From positions 496,001-560,000 of the forward strand of contig NZ_CP143545.1 of NCBI RefSeq assembly GCF_046237625.1: 64,000 nt of DNA. Direction: 5' to 3'. This DNA is from Paraperibacillus esterisolvens. Lineage in GTDB: Bacteria; Bacillota; Bacilli; Bacillales; DSM-1321. Under the pieces are notes generated by a model. It saw only the letters and a program-made list of their open reading frames with translations. It ran no database searches and was not told where the DNA came from. Positions 51,782 through 59,351 of the stretch are shown here, piece by piece. The position numbers and the translations under genes were made by a program. Position 1 is the first letter of the stretch. Every line of letters starts with the position of its first letter.

Positions 51782-52343
51782 TTATAATTGGAATCTTTCC
51801 TTAATAATCCTGGCAGTTTCTTCCGCACTCAAATGCGTATTATTTATTCTGATATAGTTTTCCTTGTTTATTTCACCTTCTAAAGAATTCAATCTGTATT
51901 TCTTCGCTGTCCATTTCAGTTCGCCTTCCGACCATTCAATATTCCGTTTGGACGGCTTATGTTCAAGTCTATTGGGGGATGTATTACGCTCAAGCCTTTC
52001 TTCAAAATCAGCCTCAAGCTCCACATGGTAAACGGTGAATCCCCTGGACTCAAACAACTGAGTAACTTCAGCCGCATAATCCCAGTCTCCCTGCAGGTCA
52101 AAGGCCCACACATAAGTGAAAATCATTCCATATAGATCGCTCTTTGACACTTCTTCAAAAATCTCCTGTCGGAACAGACGCACTAACCGCTTTCCTTCCT
52201 GCGTACTGTTAGTCGAAGAAAGGATTGACCAAATCAATCGTCATATGATTATGAAAAAGCTTCAAATCCGTTAGTTTTGCTAACTCCTGCCCAACCGTCA
52301 TCTTACCAACCGCCTGGGGGCCAAACATCAGAACAAATTTCAT
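51782..52343 (-). pseudogene. AAA-family ATPase/kinase, frameshifted
   Basis: A small P-loop protein of about 187 residues if repaired. The N-terminal part (52343 downwards) reads MKFVLMFGPQAVGKMTVG, a Walker A GPQAVGKM, then KLFHNHMTIDLVNPFFD before TAA at 52209-52211. The next frame continues STQEGKRLVRLFRQEIFEEV to the end, including YHVELEADFEERLERNT. Removing one A of the AA in the coding strand gives FFDYSTQEGKRL. The fold resembles shikimate-kinase-like AAA ATPases; the substrate is unknown. The only credible site is GAGAGAG before the ATG. Confidence 0.8.
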
Positions 52344-52428
52344 AAGCTCTCTCCTATAAGCGTTTTGGTAATTTTAACATAAATTTACAGAGATTCTATT
52401 AAAAAGAATGGTTGGAGGGGAGGCATCA

Positions 52429-52515
52429 ATGGGAGTTAGAGAGTTGAAAATTATAGATAAAACACAAAAAGTAATCAAAATCATCATTGCTTTCTCCGTT
52501 TGTGCTCCATTTTGA
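52429..52515 (+). CDS. possible 28-residue peptide
   Basis: A short frame with an excellent site, GGAGGGGAGG five bases before ATG. It encodes MGVRELKIIDKTQKVIKIII then AFSVCAPF, a basic start with a hydrophobic end. It stops 47 bases before array 4. Expression is unproved. Confidence 0.35.
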   Translation: MGVRELKIIDKTQKVIKIIIAFSVCAPF

Positions 52516-52561
52516 AGAAAAACTGCCTTGCTGCATCCCGATCAGCTCCCTAAATCAGCTG

Positions 52562-52698
52562 TTACTAACCAAAGAGAACACGATACTCGCCGATTGGTGA
52601 ACTTTACTATCGGAAACTGGTAATTTACTATCCGAACTAGGAATTTACTCGCCGAACCGGCCAGTTTACTATCCGAAAACACTGAATTACTCGCCGAA
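52562..52698 (+). repeat. 21-nt periodic array 4 (seven units)
   Basis: Cores start at 52562, 52583, 52604, 52625, 52645, 52666 and 52687 (steps 21, 21, 21, 20, 21, 21), with TTACTCGCCGAA and TTACTATCCGAA dominating. The 20-nt step comes after the fourth core, as in array 3. The last core is followed by GGGC, as in array 1. Confidence 0.85.
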
Positions 52699-52846
52699 GG
52701 GCGGTTCAGACCAATCCTTATGTGCAGAGTGGAAACTCCATTTAGCAGCCATATTATTTTGCGTGGTCTTTTCTCCAATTTTTGTATAAGATAAAACTAT
52801 AAAACTTCCAGAATTATACACAGAACTAACTCTAGGAGGATGTGCT

Positions 52847-53290
52847 ATGCCATTCACAATCGTACATAAAACATTCAAGTCAATCGGAATGAAAAACAGG
52901 GGGAGATTCAGCGAGTTTGCAAGTGCAGTGCCAAAGAATGCACAGAAGTTCATGAGCAGGATGGACGAGCTGGAGGACCATTCAGGAACCGAAATTGCAT
53001 TCTTTGAACCAAAAAGGGGAGAGGATCATCTTGAAGGCGGGTATTACGTGGGAATCACGGTCACCCGTAAACCTGGGGAAGTCCCATCAGGCATGGAATA
53101 CCTGGAAATCACCCACACTTATGCAGCTGCAAGGGGCGAAATATCTGAACTTGGATCTCTGCATTCACAACTCAATGCTTGGATTCGGGAACAGGGCAGG
53201 CATATGAATCAAGAGGCGTATATTGTTGAATTGTATTTTCCTAAGGAGGATGGGGAGGAAGTGGAGATTTATATTCCAATCCAGGAATGA
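52847..53290 (+). CDS. GyrI-like effector-binding domain protein
   Basis: A 147-residue stand-alone GyrI-like (AraC effector-binding/SOUL-type) domain: MPFTIVHKTFKSIGMKNRG, HLEGGYYVGITVTRKPGEVP and a final YIVELYFPKEDGEEVEIYIP. This fold binds small molecules as in BmrR-type regulators or acts in immunity to gyrase poisons. No DNA-binding part is present. AGGAGG precedes the ATG. It shares a terminator with the convergent PPOX gene. Confidence 0.82.
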   Translation: MPFTIVHKTFKSIGMKNRGRFSEFASAVPKNAQKFMSRMDELEDHSGTEIAFFEPKRGEDHLEGGYYVGITVTRKPGEVPSGMEYLEITHTYAAARGEISELGSLHSQLNAWIREQGRHMNQEAYIVELYFPKEDGEEVEIYIPIQE

Positions 53291-53292
53291 TG

Positions 53293-53331
53293 AAATAGCC
53301 GAGCCAGCGGCAGCTGCTGGCTCGGCTATTT
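53293..53331. terminator. bidirectional terminator
   Basis: AAATAGCCGAGCCAGC / GCTGGCTCGGCTATTT, a 16-bp perfect stem with a 7-nt loop between convergent genes. Confidence 0.88.
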
Positions 53332-53335
53332 CTTC

Positions 53336-53977
53336 TTAATAGAGTCTTTGCGTGTAGCCTTCATTTAATTCCTTTTCTACTTGCTCAGGAGTCGCATTCG
53401 GTATTTTGGCGTGAGCGATCAGCATCTTAGGGGCCGAAGGGAGGCTCTCTTTCGTCAGCCATGAATTCGGATCCCATAACTTTGACCGGATGAATGCTTT
53501 AGCACAATGGATATAACATTCCTTTACCTCTACCAAAATACCAAATGCAGGAAATTTCCCGTTAACGACGCTCTTCTTCAACAGCTCAGGATCCCGGCAA
53601 ATATAGGCTTTACCATTTATCCTTAATGTCTCCCCGAGCCCAGGTATGAAAAACAGGAGCCCTATATGAGGATTGGTGATGATGTTATGTATAGAATCCA
53701 TTCTTTTATTTCCCGGCCGTTCTGGAATAAATAAATGCTGCTCATCAACGACTGTCACAAATCCGGGCGCATCTCCCCTCGGTGATGCATCACATTGTCC
53801 GTCAGCATGGGACGTGGATAAAGATAAAAATGGTGCCTTAGAAATAAATTCTGCACAATGCACATCAATATAGGAGATCACTTTATTTGCAGCCCGTGCA
53901 CTGGGAGTGCCGATCGTGGAACGGAATTCTTCAAACTCTGCTTGTGTTGTGATGATGTTTTTGTATTTGGCTGTCAT
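53336..53977 (-). CDS. pyridoxamine 5'-phosphate oxidase family protein
   Basis: A 213-residue flavin-binding split-barrel protein of the PPOX/MSMEG_1061 type. Landmarks are FISKAPFLSLSTSHADGQ, CDASPRGDAPGFVTVVDEQH and the GLLFFIPGLGETLRINGKAY strand. FMN or F420 and the substrate cannot be told apart. ATG 53977, seven bases after GAGGTG, is chosen over an upstream start. It is monocistronic. Confidence 0.88.
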   Translation of the reverse strand: MTAKYKNIITTQAEFEEFRSTIGTPSARAANKVISYIDVHCAEFISKAPFLSLSTSHADGQCDASPRGDAPGFVTVVDEQHLFIPERPGNKRMDSIHNIITNPHIGLLFFIPGLGETLRINGKAYICRDPELLKKSVVNGKFPAFGILVEVKECYIHCAKAFIRSKLWDPNSWLTKESLPSAPKMLIAHAKIPNATPEQVEKELNEGYTQRLY

Positions 53978-54158
53978 GGGATCACCTCTCGGAAATGGAA
54001 TGTATAGCAATAGTATCATGTTGTATTACCAAATTATCCTATAAAAATAGAAATATACCAGAAAGTTTAATGGGGGAGGATAATATTTGCTATAGAAGGA
54101 GAAAGGGTCAATATCTTAGAACTCTTCTTTCCCAGGCAGATAATTTGAAGGGAAGAAG

Positions 54159-54193
54159 TATATATTATATAATATATATGAATTATATATAAT
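54159..54193. promoter_or_regulatory. two all-A/T palindromes upstream of marR-type gene
   Basis: A perfect 20-bp palindrome (54159-54178) and a perfect 12-bp palindrome (54182-54193) lie 27-61 bases before the MarR gene. They are made only of A and T and are probable autoregulatory operators, though an AT-rich promoter element is an alternative. Confidence 0.45.
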
Positions 54194-54219
54194 ATAGTTT
54201 ATCTTTAGGTGGGGTCAGT

Positions 54220-54657
54220 ATGGTCGTTGTCGATTTTAAGAATACGCTTTGGAATTATACGAGAAAAATTAGTGAAAATACCAATATTATTATTTCATCG
54301 CTTTGTGAGCGCTATGGACTGACGAGCCTGCAGGTCCGGATCCTGGTTGAAATCCAGCAGCAGGGCTCGCATACGATTGGCAGTCTGGCATCAAAGGTGA
54401 ATATTGCCGGCACCAATATTTCCACGATGTGCAAGAAGCTTGAGAAGCAGGGATTTGTGGAGCGTGTGAGGGACTCGGCGGACGAGCGGGTTGTAAAGGT
54501 TGTTCTTTCTGAGAGAGGGAAGGAAGCCGTTCGGGAAATTAATGAAGAATTGCTTGGGAAGATTTCCGCTTCCATTAAAGATGAGTCGGATGAGTCCCTG
54601 CAGGATATTATAGACGGTCTTAAGAAGCTGAACGAACTGCTTGAGAAAATGAGGTAG
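54220..54657 (+). CDS. MarR-family transcriptional regulator
   Basis: A 145-residue MarR winged-helix regulator. The recognition region GSLASKVNIAGTNISTMCKK (about 59-78) and wing EKQGFVERVRDSADERVVKV with LSERGKEAV match MarR. Members repress their own and nearby genes and release on ligand binding. GGTGGGG precedes the ATG, and the palindromes upstream may be the operator. TerC follows 49 bases downstream on the same strand. Confidence 0.92.
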   Translation: MVVVDFKNTLWNYTRKISENTNIIISSLCERYGLTSLQVRILVEIQQQGSHTIGSLASKVNIAGTNISTMCKKLEKQGFVERVRDSADERVVKVVLSERGKEAVREINEELLGKISASIKDESDESLQDIIDGLKKLNELLEKMR

Positions 54658-54706
54658 TTTTTGGGGATACTTACACTAGTATTATACAATAAAGGAGCTA
54701 TTGAGA

Positions 54707-55468
54707 ATGTGGCAGGAAATTTTATCAACGTACTCGTCAATGTTCGACGGCCAGATGTGGGCCGAGGTGCTCACTTCATCAGAGGCATGGGGGATGATTT
54801 TGTCTCTGGCTGTGCTTGAATGTATATTATCCGCGGATAACGCACTCGTGCTGTCCGCTTTCGTTAAGCCGCTGCCAAAGGACCAGCAGAAGAAAGCCTT
54901 GGTTTACGGGCTGTGGGGAGCTTATCTCTTCCGTTTCATCTTCATTGGTCTTGGAACATTCCTGATCAAGCTCTGGTTCATTAAACTGATTGGTGCGCTG
55001 TATCTATTATGGCTCGCCGTCAAATTCTTCATCGAAAAATTCAAAAGCTCAGAAGGCGGGGCAGGGGATGCGGCCGTTTCGCCTAAAGGCTGGATGGTCA
55101 AAACCTTCGGCTTCTTCTGGGCAACTGTCATTTCTGTTGAATTGATGGACCTTGCTTTTTCTGTCGACAGCATCCTGACTGCACTTGCAGTATCCGAAAA
55201 GGTATGGGTGCTGCTGCTCGGCGGAATGATCGGAATCCTGCTGATGCGTGGAGTCGCCACTTTCTTCATTGCTTTAATGAACAGAGTGCCTGAGCTTGAG
55301 ACAACAGCTTATGTTCTGATTACCTTCATCGCAGTAAAAATGGGCCTTACCCTGATTCATATTCATATACCAAATGAAGTGTTCATTGGCATCATGATTC
55401 TGGCGTTTGTTATCACCTTTATCATTCATTCCATCCGCAAGAACAGGGCGGGGAAGTTTTCACATTAA
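54707..55468 (+). CDS. TerC-family integral membrane protein
   Basis: A 253-residue membrane protein with about seven helices. ILSADNALVLSAFV (about residues 37-50) and SVELMDLAFSVDSILTAL carry the buried Asp residues of the TerC family, thought to move Mn2+ or other metal ions; Bacillus members support metalation of exported enzymes. AAAGGAG and nine-base spacing favour ATG 54707. It is transcribed with the MarR gene and ends in a terminator. The leader is only about 50 bases, so no yybP-ykoY riboswitch precedes it. Confidence 0.93.
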   Translation: MWQEILSTYSSMFDGQMWAEVLTSSEAWGMILSLAVLECILSADNALVLSAFVKPLPKDQQKKALVYGLWGAYLFRFIFIGLGTFLIKLWFIKLIGALYLLWLAVKFFIEKFKSSEGGAGDAAVSPKGWMVKTFGFFWATVISVELMDLAFSVDSILTALAVSEKVWVLLLGGMIGILLMRGVATFFIALMNRVPELETTAYVLITFIAVKMGLTLIHIHIPNEVFIGIMILAFVITFIIHSIRKNRAGKFSH

Positions 55469-55473
55469 TAGAG

Positions 55474-55522
55474 TGCCCCGTTTGTGTGCTGTCTGCAGTG
55501 CACAGACAGGGCGTTTTTTTGT
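55474..55522 (+). terminator. terminator after terC
   Basis: A long imperfect stem, GCCCCGTTTGTGTGC / GTGCACAGACAGGGC, with T7 following. Confidence 0.75.
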
Positions 55523-55606
55523 CTTATCAGCCCTTCTCATGTTTACCTCCCCTCCGAATGGGAACGAAAGATATTATGCAGCTTTTTAGGAGGAGGAGGA
55601 GTTTTA

Positions 55607-56392
55607 ATGGCTAAAACAATTTTTATTACAGGTGCCGGAAGCGGACTTGGGCGAGGAGCGGCAATTGGACTGGCGAAGAGAGGGCATAAGGTGATTGCGA
55701 CGACGGAAATTACGGCCCAGGAAACGGATCTTAAAAGGGAAGTACGGGAGCTTGGCCTTGATATGGAAGTGTTCAAGCTCGATATCACGAATGAACGGGA
55801 CCGGAGGCAGATGGAGGAGCATGACTTTGATGTTTTCGTCGCCAATGCGGCGATCAATGAAGGCGGTCCGCTGGCAGAAGTGCCAATGGACAGGTTCCGT
55901 GCCCTGTTTGAGGTGAATGTGTTTGCGACGCTTGAGACGGTGCAAATCGCTGCACGTAAATTCGTGGAGAAGGGAAGCGGGAAGATTGTTTTCATGAGCT
56001 CGATGGCCGGAATTTCAGCGACTGCTTATGTGGGGCCGTATACGGCGACCAAGCATGCGATCGAAGGCATTGCTTCCACGATGAAAACAGAGCTTGAAAG
56101 CTTTGGCATACAGGTGGCGACCATTAATCCAGGGGCATTTGCAACAGGCTTCAATGACAGGAGTGCCGAGGAAAAATATAAGTGGTTTGATGAGAACAAG
56201 AATTTTACCCGTCTGGAGGATATGAAAAAGCAGGAAGAGGGGCTGGAGAAGCAGTTTGACCCTGAATCGATGATTGAGAAAATGATTGAGATCATTCCGG
56301 CGGATAATCACAAGTTCCGCACCGTTTTCCCCGAGGAAACGGAGGAGCAGCTGAAAAAGACGGAGCAGGAACGCTGGGAAATGAAGATATAA
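55607..56392 (+). CDS. short-chain dehydrogenase/reductase (SDR)
   Basis: A 261-residue classical SDR oxidoreductase. Cofactor motif TGAGSGLGRG (about 8-17), NAAINEGG (about 85-92), the catalytic Ser in FMSSMAG and Tyr-Lys in YTATKHAIEG (about 149-158) are in order. The absence of an Asp after the second strand leaves NAD(H) or NADP(H) choice open. AGGAGGAGGAG before ATG 55607 sets the start over a longer frame. Substrate unknown. Confidence 0.92.
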   Translation: MAKTIFITGAGSGLGRGAAIGLAKRGHKVIATTEITAQETDLKREVRELGLDMEVFKLDITNERDRRQMEEHDFDVFVANAAINEGGPLAEVPMDRFRALFEVNVFATLETVQIAARKFVEKGSGKIVFMSSMAGISATAYVGPYTATKHAIEGIASTMKTELESFGIQVATINPGAFATGFNDRSAEEKYKWFDENKNFTRLEDMKKQEEGLEKQFDPESMIEKMIEIIPADNHKFRTVFPEETEEQLKKTEQERWEMKI

Positions 56393-56398
56393 GGTAGG

Positions 56399-56431
56399 AA
56401 GCATCTGCCATCCATGCAGATGCTTTTTTTC
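56399..56431 (+). terminator. terminator after SDR gene
   Basis: AAGCATCTGC / GCAGATGCTT stem with a 7-nt loop and T7. Confidence 0.85.
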
Positions 56432-56582
56432 TTTGAATAGTGGCGGAGCTGCATGTATCAAAGGGTCCCTGTGAACATCATTGTTTATCCGGATATTTTC
56501 AAGGTGAAGATCGGTATATAAACAGGGGCGCACTTGCTGTAGAATACTAGTGTAGAAGTTTTTGGGAAGGGAGCGGCTGGAA

Positions 56583-58208
56583 ATGAAAGCGCCATCTAAA
56601 TTCAGGCTGAGCACCCTCATTATTTTCTTCATCTGCATGGTTGTCTTCATCTGCCTGGTCATCACGGATTTGTTGATCAGCATTAATGTGAATGATGACA
56701 TCCGTGAGAGCAAGGAGGAAAAAGCAAAGATTGTGGCGCGGATTGTCGCGAAATCACAGATCGTAATAGACGGCCTTGAGGACGGCAGCAGTTATAGTGA
56801 AGAAATCCAGACGTATGCAAATGATATTAAAAAGGCTACCGATGTGATGTTTGTGGTTGTAATGGATATGAAGGGAATCAGAAAGTCCCACCCGGATCCG
56901 GAGAAAGTAGGCAAGCATTTCATCGGCGGAGATGAGGGACCGGTGCTGAAGGGGAATGAGCATGTCTCGCTTTCGACCGGAACATTGGGAAAATCTCTTC
57001 GTGCCTTCACTCCGGTATATAATAACCGCAGGGAGCAGATCGGCGCTGTAGCTGTCGGAATCTCGCTTAATCATATCGAGGATGCGCTAGTCGGGAGCCA
57101 GCGGAATATCGCTACGGGAACAGGTATCGGAATTGTTGTGGGAATCATCGGTGCTGTTATCCTTGCACGATATATAAAGAAGATACTGCTTGGGCTTGAG
57201 CCGTACGCGATTGCGAAGCTTCTGGAGGAGAGGAGCACCATGCTGCAGTCAGTCCATGAAGGCATTGTGGCTGTGGATCATGATTCGACAATTACCCTTG
57301 TGAATAAATCGGCACAGCAGCTTTTTAAAAGGGCAGGTCTTACGGGGGAGCCGGTCGGCATGAAAATCTCCGATTATATGCAGACAACGGGTCTTGACCG
57401 GGTGCTTCAGACCGGGAAGCCGGAGCTTGATGAGGAGCAGGTAATCAACGGCATCACCATCCTGGTGAACCGGGTTCCGCTCATCGTCGGCGGCCGGGTG
57501 GCAGGGGCGATCTCTACCTTCAGGGACAAGACTGAGGTGAATCAGCTGGCAGAACAGCTTACAGGGGTAAGAACCTATGCAGAAGCGCTACGTGCTCAGT
57601 CTCATGAATTCAAGAACCGTCTGCATGTGATTCTGGGGATGGTGCAGATGAAATTTTATGAGGAACTTCGGGAGTTCATCCGTTCGCTTGTGAATCACCA
57701 GAATGAAGAGATAGGAACAGTGGCTCAGCATGTGAAGGACCCTGCCCTTGCCGGGTTCATCATGGGCAAGATGAGCTATGCCAGGGAAAAGGATGTACGC
57801 ATGACCTTCCATGTCGCATCTCTTATCCCCGAGCCGGGCGATCCGAAGCTGACTCAGGAGCTGATCACGATTCTCGGCAATTTGGTGGATAATGCGATTG
57901 ATTCCATGGTTTCCGCCCCTGTAAAAGAGCTTGACGTGCAGCTTGAATATGAGCTTGGAAGCTTGTACATCGAGGTGGCAGATACAGGTATGGGAATTGA
58001 CCAGTCAATTCAGGAACATATATTTGAAAGGAATGTTTCCACTAAAGGAAGCAGCCGCGGATATGGGCTTTATCTTGTGAAAAACAGCGTCGGACAGCTC
58101 GGCGGTGAGCTGACCCTTGAATCAACTCCCGGACAGGGAGCCGTTTTCCGGGTTAGCATTCCATATGAGAAAAGGGGGGGTTCTGATGATAAAGGTCTTG
58201 ATTGTTGA
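56583..58208 (+). CDS. DctS/CitA-type sensor histidine kinase
   Basis: A 541-residue sensor kinase for C4-dicarboxylates or citrate. It has TM1 (about 12-35), a periplasmic-type PDC/sCache sensor (about 40-172; RKSHPDPEKVGKHFIGG is the ligand-loop signature), TM2 (about 180-200), a PAS domain (about 215-325), the H-box SHEFKNRLHVILGMVQM (His near 341) and an HATPase domain with NLVDNAIDSM and DTGMGID. It overlaps the regulator gene by 23 bases. AAGGGAG nine bases before ATG 56583 is the site. It most likely controls the symporter gene 1 kb downstream. Confidence 0.92.
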   Translation: MKAPSKFRLSTLIIFFICMVVFICLVITDLLISINVNDDIRESKEEKAKIVARIVAKSQIVIDGLEDGSSYSEEIQTYANDIKKATDVMFVVVMDMKGIRKSHPDPEKVGKHFIGGDEGPVLKGNEHVSLSTGTLGKSLRAFTPVYNNRREQIGAVAVGISLNHIEDALVGSQRNIATGTGIGIVVGIIGAVILARYIKKILLGLEPYAIAKLLEERSTMLQSVHEGIVAVDHDSTITLVNKSAQQLFKRAGLTGEPVGMKISDYMQTTGLDRVLQTGKPELDEEQVINGITILVNRVPLIVGGRVAGAISTFRDKTEVNQLAEQLTGVRTYAEALRAQSHEFKNRLHVILGMVQMKFYEELREFIRSLVNHQNEEIGTVAQHVKDPALAGFIMGKMSYAREKDVRMTFHVASLIPEPGDPKLTQELITILGNLVDNAIDSMVSAPVKELDVQLEYELGSLYIEVADTGMGIDQSIQEHIFERNVSTKGSSRGYGLYLVKNSVGQLGGELTLESTPGQGAVFRVSIPYEKRGGSDDKGLDC

Positions 58209-58896
58209 AGACGATCCGATGGTGGCAGAATTCAATAAGCGCTATTTAAAGGAAATGGAAGGGTTCAGCCTGGCAGGGACTGTGCATAAGGCGGAGGATG
58301 CCCTTGCGTTTCTGGCGGAGAGTGAAGTTGATCTGATCCTGCTTGATGTTTATATGCCCGGTGCGAGCGGGCTCAGCCTGCTGCGCAGGATAAGGGAAAA
58401 AGATATAGCGGCTGATGTGATTTTGATCACTGCAGCCGCTGAAGCTGAAAGAATACAGGAAGCTCTCCGGTTCGGCGCAGTGGACTATTTAATCAAACCC
58501 TTCGAATTCGAACGCTTTAACCAGGCGCTTCAGCTATATAAAGAAAAGCATGCCTTTTTTGCGAGTACGGAGGCTGTCCGGCAGCAGGACCTGGATGAAT
58601 TCCTCAGCCGGGATCCCCGCTCAGGCGGAGAAGTACAGCAGGTATTGCCAAAAGGACTGACAAGAAGCACCCTCCAGGCCATCGTAACTGTAATTGAAGA
58701 AAGCGGGGGAGAACCATTTTCGACCGATGACATCGCAGACAAGACTTTTATATCGAGGGTCTCTGTCCGGAAATACCTGAAGTTCCTTGCCGATATCGGC
58801 GTGCTTGAGGAATCATTGACCTATGGAATCGGCCGTCCGGTTTATCTCTATACCTTTAAGAAAGAAAAAATGGAGACTGCGAGAATGTATTTATAA
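58186..58896 (+). CDS. DctR/CitT-type response regulator
   Basis: A 236-residue regulator: receiver domain with DD (about 9-10), phosphoacceptor Asp in LILLDVYMPG (about 54) and Lys in DYLIKPFEF; then a winged-helix domain with ISRVSVRKYLKFLADIGVLE. This is the CitB/DctR family that pairs with DcuS/CitA kinases. GGGGGGG precedes ATG 58186 within the kinase gene, so both are translated from one message. Target promoters are expected upstream of the symporter. Confidence 0.92.
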   Translation: MIKVLIVEDDPMVAEFNKRYLKEMEGFSLAGTVHKAEDALAFLAESEVDLILLDVYMPGASGLSLLRRIREKDIAADVILITAAAEAERIQEALRFGAVDYLIKPFEFERFNQALQLYKEKHAFFASTEAVRQQDLDEFLSRDPRSGGEVQQVLPKGLTRSTLQAIVTVIEESGGEPFSTDDIADKTFISRVSVRKYLKFLADIGVLEESLTYGIGRPVYLYTFKKEKMETARMYL

Positions 58897-58930
58897 TAGA
58901 GCGTGTCTTGATGAAGAAGGGAAAACGGAT

Positions 58931-59101
58931 ATGAAATCAAATTGGATGAATCCGATATTCATAGGGATCTTAATTATGGTCATAAATAACTTAAGCACAG
59001 CAGGTTATGCCATAAAAACGCTTGTCAATGTTTTGGCTGTGGCAGGACTGCTCTTAATCGGTGCGGCGTATGCAATCGGCAGAAGGAAATCAAAAGATTA
59101 A
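58931..59101 (+). CDS. small two-helix membrane protein
   Basis: A 56-residue protein with two hydrophobic segments (about 9-25 and 31-49) and a basic tail IGRRKSKD. GAAGGGA lies upstream of ATG 58931 with a somewhat long spacing. It sits between the response regulator and a terminator, so it is probably the last gene of the dct regulatory operon. Function unknown; it could be a small modulator of a transporter or kinase. Confidence 0.55.
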   Translation: MKSNWMNPIFIGILIMVINNLSTAGYAIKTLVNVLAVAGLLLIGAAYAIGRRKSKD

Positions 59102-59110
59102 ATCTTACAA

Positions 59111-59152
59111 AGGATAGAGCTGCCGGCAATTCGCCGCAATCTATCTTTTTTA
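59111..59152 (+). terminator. terminator of dct regulatory operon
   Basis: GATAGA / TCTATC closes a stem with an inner GCGGC-type helix and is followed by T6. Confidence 0.6.
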
Positions 59153-59310
59153 ATTGGCGGCAAGCACGGGAAATAGTCCCCGGGAAAAGCGCGGGGGGAT
59201 AAGGTTAGTGAGCTTGGGAAATGGGGTCAGTCCTCCCAGGGCTGCTTTTTTTAAATTTATTTTCCCTTGAATGCTGTGTTTTCTAAGAAGCTCTGCTGCC
59301 TGCACAAGTA

Positions 59311-59351
59311 AAAAGAAGATGCCCCACATTCTTCCGGGACATCTTCTTCTA
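59311..59351 (-). terminator. terminator of dicarboxylate symporter gene
   Basis: AGAAGATG with CCC / GGG and CATCTTCT form a stem with flanking A- and T-runs at the end of the minus-strand gene. Confidence 0.75.

Larger units (their letters stand above)
52344..52846. other. intergenic region with array 4
   Basis: Apart from a doubtful 28-residue frame (52429-52515) and the seven-unit array (52562-52698), nothing was found in this space between divergent genes. Confidence 0.6.

Noticed and set aside
54658..54706. yybP-ykoY manganese riboswitch before terC
   Set aside because: The gap to the MarR gene is 49 nt, too small for this riboswitch.
27340..55468. Complete tellurium-resistance (ter) operon
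   Set aside because: Only a TerD-VWA fusion and a distant TerC-family gene are present, without TerA, TerB or TerZ; they are 26 kb apart in different contexts.
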